DNA of 51,596 nt from positions 1 through 51,596 of IMG/VR virus record IMGVR_UViG_3300034072_000931; one strand, given 5' to 3'. Of the stretch, positions 46,592 through 51,596 are shown in pieces. Position 1 is the stretch's first letter, and every line of letters begins with the position of its first letter. Below the pieces are notes generated by a model. It saw nothing but the letters and a program-made list of their open reading frames with translations. It was not told the DNA's origin and did not search any database. The DNA comes from a virus. A program made the translations under genes and the position numbers.

Positions 46592-47605
46592 ATGGCAGAC
46601 GAAGAAGTTCTTAACGAAGCGCCGGTTTCCGAGGCTCCCGTAGCGGAAGCGCCCGTTTCTGAGGCGCCGCAGGCGTCCGGTTCGGAGTACGGCGGGTTCA
46701 CCACCCCGTATGAGGCCTTCAAGTCGCTCCCTGACTTCGCCAATCAGGATGACCTGACCATCGCCCGCAACCTGTACCAGGCGTACAGCGGGTACGGCGA
46801 GGCCCAGCGTCAGCTCCAGCAGTACCAGAGCATCATCCCCCATGCCACTGAGTACTTGCAGAACAAGCAGGCCTATGAGCAGTGGAAAGCCGCCCAGGCT
46901 GCCGCTCAAGCTCCGAAGCCTGCCGAGAAGCCGAAGTGGTGGAACCCGCCCTCCGTCGATGAGTCCTACAAGTCATGGATCATCCGCGACCCGTCCACGG
47001 GCAAGGAGGTCATCGCCCCCGACGCCCCGTATGAGGCGAAGGTCGCCCTCCAGAAGTACCAGGCCTACACGGCCGACTTCGCCCGCAAGTTCGTCACGGA
47101 TCCCGAGAACACCCTCAAGCCCTTCATTGAGGATGTCGCCCGGCAGAAGGCCGAGGAACTCGTTCAGGCCCAGCTCGGGCAGTACACGGCCAAGAACTAC
47201 GTGCAGTCGCTGGAGCAGCAGAACGCCGACTGGTTGTACGACCAGACCGGCCAGGTGAGCCAAGAGGGTCGCGCCATCCAGGCGTATATCCAGCAGGCTT
47301 CCGAGATCGGGATTTCCAACCCCGAGGCCCGCTGGAAGTACGCCACTTCGATGCTCCAGCGTGACCTGCTGAATCTCCGCTACCAGCAGCTCTCCGCCGC
47401 ACCGGCGCAGGGTTACGCCGAGCCGGCTGCGCCACCGGCACCCCCGGCTGACCCAGTGGCACAACAGAACATGCAGTTCCTTCGGGAGCGTGCAACCCGG
47501 ACCCCGAATCGGAGTGCAGGAACCAGTGAGCCTCGGGCACCGCGCCAGAGGATGAGTTTTGAAGAACGGCTGAAAAGCCAGCTCGTAACTGATGGAGTCA
47601 TCTGA
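46592..47605 (+). CDS. capsid scaffold-like protein
   Basis: 337 residues. Acidic Ala/Pro/Glu-rich start with repeated S/V-E-A-P-V, long helical and Gln-rich middle (Q-R-Q-L-Q-Q-Y-Q), basic helical end with R-M-S-F-E-E-R-L-K. This composition and its location immediately before the capsid gene are typical of scaffolds, which fill the procapsid and leave before packaging. TGATG overlap with the capsid gene. Confidence 0.75.
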   Translation: MADEEVLNEAPVSEAPVAEAPVSEAPQASGSEYGGFTTPYEAFKSLPDFANQDDLTIARNLYQAYSGYGEAQRQLQQYQSIIPHATEYLQNKQAYEQWKAAQAAAQAPKPAEKPKWWNPPSVDESYKSWIIRDPSTGKEVIAPDAPYEAKVALQKYQAYTADFARKFVTDPENTLKPFIEDVARQKAEELVQAQLGQYTAKNYVQSLEQQNADWLYDQTGQVSQEGRAIQAYIQQASEIGISNPEARWKYATSMLQRDLLNLRYQQLSAAPAQGYAEPAAPPAPPADPVAQQNMQFLRERATRTPNRSAGTSEPRAPRQRMSFEERLKSQLVTDGVI

Positions 47606-48717
47606 TGAGCAGCAGTGTTGATTGGGCTCGTTCAATTGCGACGACGATTGTAAATCACCTCCGGGAAGAGGAGATTGCGTCGCTTCGTAAGTACAAGTTC
47701 TTTGCCGCTTTGGAAGGTGCCGGGCAGATCCGGACCAACATGAGTGGCCGCGGTTTCGACTGGGAAATCCAGTACCGGAACCACAATCCGTCCGGTAACA
47801 ACGGTGAGACTCCTCGCAACTTCGCCCGCGAGAATCTCTGGAAGAAGCTGGAACTGGAGTACCGGGGCGCACAGGTGACCGACGCGATCTACAAGCGAGA
47901 GATGCTTGAGAACCGCTCGGCCCAGGCGCTTGTCAATGTCGCTGGTAAGATGGCGAGCCGGCTCCTGACTTCGATGGAGCAGTACCTCGCCAAGGAGTGG
48001 GTGCAGGACGGCTATGCCGCCGGCAACGAACTCCGGTTCCACGGCATCGAATCGTTCATGGGTGCCACCCAGACGATTGACGCCACGCAGACTGGGGCCA
48101 CGGCTCGGTCGGCCAATGCGGCTGACCCGTTCTACTACCCCAACGACACCTACGCCGGTCTTTCGACCGTCCTGGGTGCGTACGGTGGCAGTGCGACGAC
48201 GCAGGGTTTCTGGCCGAACGGGAACAGCGATCCGGAGTTCGACTTCTTCTCTCCGGTGATTGTGAACGCGGACTCGTCCTACTTCGGTGCCAGCACCTGG
48301 AAGGACAACTGTGTGAAGGCCGTCCGCGAGGCGCTTCACCAGACCCGGCGCAACGACACCAAGGAAGATCAGGTGGACATGGTCCTCTTGGACCGCCGGC
48401 TGTTCATCGACTTCCTCAACACGCTGGACGCCAAGGAGCGGGTGATCGTCAGCCGGCAGAACGGGCTGCGGAGCTACGGCTTCACGGATGTGTTTGAGCT
48501 GGACGGCGTTGAGGTGTCGGCGGAGAACTCGGTCCCGGCCAACACGGGCTACGGCCTGGCGGTGGGCAACATCGAACTCCTCTGCATGGAGAACCAGCTC
48601 ATGGTGAGCGAGGGCCCATTCTACGATGAACTCACGCAGCAATTTCGTTATGTGGTGTCCACGCTCGGGAATCTCAAGTTCAAGAGCCCGCGCAACTTCT
48701 TCAAGCTGATCGTCTGA
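47605..48717 (+). CDS. major capsid protein candidate (HK97 fold)
   Basis: 370 residues. N-arm-like helical start (R-E-E-E-I-A-S-L-R-K-Y-K-F-F), a beta-rich segment with F-D-W-E-I-Q-Y-R, long helix with M-A-S-R-L-L-T-S-M-E-Q-Y, and a C-terminal part with V-D-M-V-L-L-D-R-R-L-F and K-S-P-R-N-F-F-K-L-I. Order scaffold-capsid-cement and size fit a major capsid protein. The residue-level family could not be named. Confidence 0.8.
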   Translation: MSSSVDWARSIATTIVNHLREEEIASLRKYKFFAALEGAGQIRTNMSGRGFDWEIQYRNHNPSGNNGETPRNFARENLWKKLELEYRGAQVTDAIYKREMLENRSAQALVNVAGKMASRLLTSMEQYLAKEWVQDGYAAGNELRFHGIESFMGATQTIDATQTGATARSANAADPFYYPNDTYAGLSTVLGAYGGSATTQGFWPNGNSDPEFDFFSPVIVNADSSYFGASTWKDNCVKAVREALHQTRRNDTKEDQVDMVLLDRRLFIDFLNTLDAKERVIVSRQNGLRSYGFTDVFELDGVEVSAENSVPANTGYGLAVGNIELLCMENQLMVSEGPFYDELTQQFRYVVSTLGNLKFKSPRNFFKLIV

Positions 48718-48735
48718 CCAAGGAGAACATCGAAG

Positions 48736-49290
48736 ATGAGTCTGTACGTTGATCCGCCGTTCGCTCTGGGTCAGACGCTTGGCGTCTCGTCCGCTACGGA
48801 CGGCACTGGCTGGGTTGGTGCGGTCAAGGTATTCCCGGACGTTGACCCCAAGACGGGCAAGGTCCGGAGCAATCGCCTGAAGACCTGCGTGGCTGTCCGC
48901 AACAGCTCGGGCCAGTCGCTCGCTCCCAAGCGGGCGGTTGCATTCGCGGCCGGCAGCTACTCTGAGGTCAGCGGCTACACCCGCCTGACCAACGATGTGG
49001 TGGCCGGTGTGGTCGATGAGTTCCTGCCCACCGCCGGTGTGGCCGCGAACGATGTGTTCTGGGTGACGGTTGATGGTCCGACTGAGCTGCTGGTGAGCCA
49101 GACGGTGGCGGTGGGTGACGTTGTGGCTGCGGTCACGGCTCACACCACCAACGCCACGGATTCGGCTGGCACGGGCGGCTACGGCGCGACGGTCAATGTG
49201 ACTGTGGCCCCGCAGGTCGGTCGCATCGGCCGCGTGGTGTCGGGGACGACCAACAACGTGAGCATCCTCGCCAGCGTTGTCCAGATTTGA
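48736..49290 (+). CDS. capsid cement / head decoration protein candidate
   Basis: 184 residues, small, beta-rich and almost free of Cys. A typical decoration-protein passage is seen: V-R-N-S-S-G-Q-S-L-A-P-K-R-A-V-A, then G-Y-T-R-L-T-N-D-V-V-A-G-V-V-D-E and I-G-R-V-V-S-G-T. It follows the capsid gene with a GGAG site and precedes a terminator, as expected for an abundant head protein. Confidence 0.7.
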   Translation: MSLYVDPPFALGQTLGVSSATDGTGWVGAVKVFPDVDPKTGKVRSNRLKTCVAVRNSSGQSLAPKRAVAFAAGSYSEVSGYTRLTNDVVAGVVDEFLPTAGVAANDVFWVTVDGPTELLVSQTVAVGDVVAAVTAHTTNATDSAGTGGYGATVNVTVAPQVGRIGRVVSGTTNNVSILASVVQI

Positions 49291-49316
49291 GTCTTCCCCT
49301 TCGGGGGTTCGGGGGG

Positions 49317-49350
49317 CAGCCGGCCGGGGGGGAACCTCCGCCGGCTGTTT
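49317..49350 (+). terminator. terminator after the head genes
   Basis: CAGCCGGC / GCCGGCTG 8-bp stem, 15-nt loop with further GC pairing possible, then TTT. A CCCC-TTC-GGGG hairpin lies just before it (49297-49307). The T-tract is short, so partial read-through to the next gene is likely. Confidence 0.6.
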
Positions 49351-49356
49351 CCATAT

Positions 49357-49506
49357 ATGAACGAACAAGCAGCCATTCAGAACCTGGATTTTCTCCGGCT
49401 ACTCATTGCCGAGGCTCGCGCTGCCGAGCCCTATGAGGACATGGAGCGTCTTCGGATGCTCCAGTACCTCGTCCCCATGACTACGGAACCGCAGGAGGAT
49501 CGCTGA
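49357..49506 (+). CDS. 49-residue helical protein
   Basis: Helical throughout (N-L-D-F-L-R-L-L-I-A-E-A-R-A-A-E). No ribosome site is visible because the terminator lies directly upstream; its stop overlaps the next start (TGATG), which supports translation. Confidence 0.55.
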   Translation: MNEQAAIQNLDFLRLLIAEARAAEPYEDMERLRMLQYLVPMTTEPQEDR

Positions 49507-50594
49507 TGGCCAATACATTTGCCACGCCCGGCCAGGCCCAGCCGCAGCAGAGCCCGTATGCCTCCTCGCAGCAGTATGGGCAGGCTGCCATCCCAATGCC
49601 GACGTTTCAGTTCCGTGGAACCGACTGGACTGGCCGGCAGTACTCCGACCCTTCCGCCATGGCCGCCCAGCAGGGGGCGATGGCACAAGCGCTAAACCAG
49701 CAGCGGGCTCAGGGAATGGAGCGGCAGCAGTTCGGACGCCTGAACCCGCTTGCGGCGTACGAAAGCGCCCAGCAGATGGTGCAGGATGGCTGGAGGAATC
49801 CGTTTGCGAGTCAGCCGCAAGCCCTGCCGGCGCTTCAGCAGCAATCCTTCCCCCAGCAGTACCAGCCAAATCCACAGGCCGGAATGGCCCAGCAAGCACC
49901 TGGACTGGGGCGGCGGCCGGTAACTCCCGATGAGTTCTCGGCTATCAAGAACAGGCTCAGCCGGGACCGCCGGCCCGATGTTGACGATTTCCGCACCTAC
50001 GAAGATTACCTGGCGAACTTCCGGCCCCAGCAATCGCCGGCCCAGCAGCAGCAAGAACTATTGACTGGGCAGCAGGCTTCTGCGGCATGGGCATCACTTC
50101 CTCCGGAACTCCAGCAGCAAATAAATTACAACCAACAGTTTGCCCGGCAGCCGCAGCGGCTAACGCGATCCATGGATGACTACTCCCCGCCGCCAGATCC
50201 GCGAGGCAGGGATTTGCGGAACGATGTGATGTGGGGCGTAGTGCCTCGCCAGGCGGCGCAGGAGCGACGAGAGACGCTGCGTCCTAACGAGCAGCGGCGC
50301 GGCGGGCCGGGTATCTACACGGGCGGCTACCGGGAGCAGGAGGCCGCCCACCGCGAGCGTGCTGCCGCAGAACGGGCGATGTATACCGGTTCCGTGTCTG
50401 GGCCGCCAGCAACGCAAAGGCCCTCCAACATTAATCCTCGGACTCCGCAGCGGGTCTTTGAGCAGCGGGAAGCCCAGCAGATGCAGCGATACGCATCCGA
50501 GGCCCGGCGCCGCACCGCTACGCAAAACCGGGCAAGGACGAACATGAACCGCGCTCGCCAGCAGACGTTGGCCGCCACCCAGCGACGGCGGTAG
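49506..50594 (+). CDS. Gln/Arg/Pro-rich low-complexity virion protein
   Basis: 362 residues, about one in six Gln. Repeated Q-Q-x and A-Q-Q segments, ending in a highly basic R/T/A tail (R-T-A-T-Q-N-R-A-R-T-N-M-N-R-A-R). The basic end could bind packaged DNA. Composition parallels the Gln-rich pair at 11998-12707. No enzymatic motif. Confidence 0.6.
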   Translation: MANTFATPGQAQPQQSPYASSQQYGQAAIPMPTFQFRGTDWTGRQYSDPSAMAAQQGAMAQALNQQRAQGMERQQFGRLNPLAAYESAQQMVQDGWRNPFASQPQALPALQQQSFPQQYQPNPQAGMAQQAPGLGRRPVTPDEFSAIKNRLSRDRRPDVDDFRTYEDYLANFRPQQSPAQQQQELLTGQQASAAWASLPPELQQQINYNQQFARQPQRLTRSMDDYSPPPDPRGRDLRNDVMWGVVPRQAAQERRETLRPNEQRRGGPGIYTGGYREQEAAHRERAAAERAMYTGSVSGPPATQRPSNINPRTPQRVFEQREAQQMQRYASEARRRTATQNRARTNMNRARQQTLAATQRRR

Positions 50595-50610
50595 CGATAC
50601 CTGTCGCATT

Positions 50611-50616
50611 GATGTA
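50611..50616 (+). promoter_or_regulatory. possible -10 box TATACT
   Basis: Lies 31 nt before the last gene. A consensus-like -35 box is not evident at the right distance. If used, transcription would start within or next to the hairpin that follows. Confidence 0.3.
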
Positions 50617-50620
50617 TACT

Positions 50621-50646
50621 TGTCCACCTACCCCCCCAAGGTGACA
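50621..50646 (+). promoter_or_regulatory. second hairpin with 9-nt C-rich loop before the glycosyltransferase gene
   Basis: TGT-(C)-CACCT / AGGTG-ACA with one bulged C and loop ACCCCCCCA. The AAGG ribosome site is in the 3' arm, 6 nt from ATG 50648. Loop length, loop sequence, bulge and CCT/AGG closing pairs match the hairpin at 46557. Confidence 0.55.
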
Positions 50647-50647
50647 C

Positions 50648-51596
50648 ATGCAACAGAAGTTCAACGTCGGCATTGTTACGTTTAGCTACGGCGGCAACGG
50701 CGGGATCTCCTCGGAAGTCCCCGACATCAGGGAGTGGATGACCCCGCTCGTCGTTGATCTCTCCAAGGACTCGCGAGTAGGCGAAATCCGCATCTGGAAT
50801 CTTGCGGATACGCCGATCACCATGACCCGCAACCGGGCTGTCCTCCAAGCCCGGGAGTACGGCGTCGATGTCCTGGTCATGGTGGACAGCGACATGAAGC
50901 CGGACAAGTACGCCGGCCAGCCCGACGCCAAGCCGTTCTTCCAGACATCATTCGATTTTCTGGTGGAGCACTACCACAAGGGGCCGTGCATCATCGGGGC
51001 GCCGTACTGCGGTCCTCCCCCGGTGGAATGTGTGTACGTATTCCGCTGGCAGAACCAACAGAACGGCAACCCCAATCCCGACTTTCAGTTGGAGATGTAC
51101 GACCGGCACACGGCTGTGAAGATGGCGGGCATTCAGGAATGCGCTGCGCTTCCGACCGGGCTAATCATGTACGACATGCGGGTCTTTGAGCTGACCGAGC
51201 CGAAGAAACCAGAAGACAAGCCATGGTTTTACTATGAGTGGTCGGACATCTATGCGTCGAACAAGGCATCGACCGAAGATGTGACCATGACCCGTGATGT
51301 CTCCTTGGTCGGGATTCAGAAACTGGGCTACAACCCGGTCTACTGCAACTGGGATGCATGGGCCGGTCACTGGAAGCCCAAGTGCGTCGGCAAGCCGCAA
51401 GTGATCTCGGCCGATGGCGTGTCCCAGAAGCTCAAGGACTGCTGGCAGTCTGGCGTGCAGTCCGGCGTCAAACTGGTTGACTTCAAATCGTCTAAGAAGT
51501 TTATGCCGCAGGAGTTCGATGACATGGGCATGGGACTTCCGGGCCAGGATGCCAACGCCTTGGCGGCCATGATTGAGAAGTTCTGGCAGGACAACC
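50648..51596 (+). CDS. glycosyltransferase-like protein (3' partial)
   Basis: 316 residues visible and open at the right edge. F-N-V-G-I-V-T-F near the start, T-M-T-R-N-R-A at about 58-64, then D-V-L-V-M-V-D80-S-D82-M (residues 74-83) is the D-x-D metal/nucleotide-sugar site of GT-A enzymes; later W-Y-Y-E-W-like aromatics and N-P-V-Y-C-N-W. It may glycosylate virion proteins or alter the host surface. I recall similar genes next to portal/terminase genes in related phages, which would then follow. Confidence 0.65.
   Translation, partial: MQQKFNVGIVTFSYGGNGGISSEVPDIREWMTPLVVDLSKDSRVGEIRIWNLADTPITMTRNRAVLQAREYGVDVLVMVDSDMKPDKYAGQPDAKPFFQTSFDFLVEHYHKGPCIIGAPYCGPPPVECVYVFRWQNQQNGNPNPDFQLEMYDRHTAVKMAGIQECAALPTGLIMYDMRVFELTEPKKPEDKPWFYYEWSDIYASNKASTEDVTMTRDVSLVGIQKLGYNPVYCNWDAWAGHWKPKCVGKPQVISADGVSQKLKDCWQSGVQSGVKLVDFKSSKKFMPQEFDDMGMGLPGQDANALAAMIEKFWQDN

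Noticed and set aside
47632-49368. 578-codon minus-strand open frame
   Set aside because: It is the antisense shadow of the capsid and cement genes; protein is His/Arg/Val-rich with no motif.

Overview
The window is GC-rich, densely packed DNA of a tailed double-stranded DNA bacteriophage, most likely temperate and probably podovirus-like. Recognisable landmarks are a scaffold-like protein followed by a HK97-type major capsid protein candidate and a capsid-cement candidate, tail-tubular/nozzle-like proteins, very large internal-virion-like proteins, an integrase beside a truncated tRNA sequence, a recombination module (PD-(D/E)XK exonuclease, Erf annealase, SSB, helicase) and a long array of tiny overlapping genes. 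No rRNA, complete tRNA, CRISPR array or insertion sequence was seen. Terminase, portal and DNA polymerase are not visible, so the genome continues beyond both cut edges. Several small zinc-binding and cysteine-rich proteins, the signal-peptide protein and the glycosyltransferase resemble types I associate with planctomycete phages; this host guess is inference only.

Layout. (1) 1-19058, plus strand: virion genes. A fibronectin-III end and a LamG-like receptor-binding protein, small accessory genes, a tail-tubular-A-like adaptor, a nozzle (tail-tubular-B-like) protein encoded as two overlapping genes, a collagen-like fibre, an 805-residue Gly/Ser/Ala-rich protein and a run of internal virion protein candidates ending in one of 1238 residues. 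(2) 19044-20187: minus-strand tyrosine integrase, a promoter-like sequence, a 23-nt tRNA 5' half (probable attP) and a terminator. (3) 20204-33151, plus strand: recombination, then a chain of start/stop-overlapping small genes, endonuclease VII-like and HNH nucleases, an SNase-like protein, a Holliday-junction-resolvase-like nuclease, a subtilisin-like and a papain-like protease among membrane and exported proteins, and a sigma-factor-like gene. (4) 32943-41080, minus strand: a serine recombinase overlapping the sigma gene tail to tail, two membrane micropeptides and 27 small genes, nearly all with strong GGAGG ribosome sites; at least six are diverged copies of one micro-domain. (5) 41081-41511: divergent control region with two long repeats, palindromes and a promoter. 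(6) 41512-51596, plus strand: an Arg-rich gene, cysteine-rich and zinc proteins, a stand-alone ADP-ribosyltransferase-like protein, scaffold, capsid, cement, a Gln-rich protein and a truncated glycosyltransferase.

The most interesting signals are: the protease/exported-protein cassette in a window with no recognisable endolysin; the attP candidate that carries a promoter plus the 5' half of a tRNA; two matching hairpins with 9-nt C-rich loops that bury the ribosome site of the scaffold and glycosyltransferase genes; the micro-domain family in the minus-strand array; and the repeat-rich divergent control region. Functions rest on motifs read by eye; no database search was possible.
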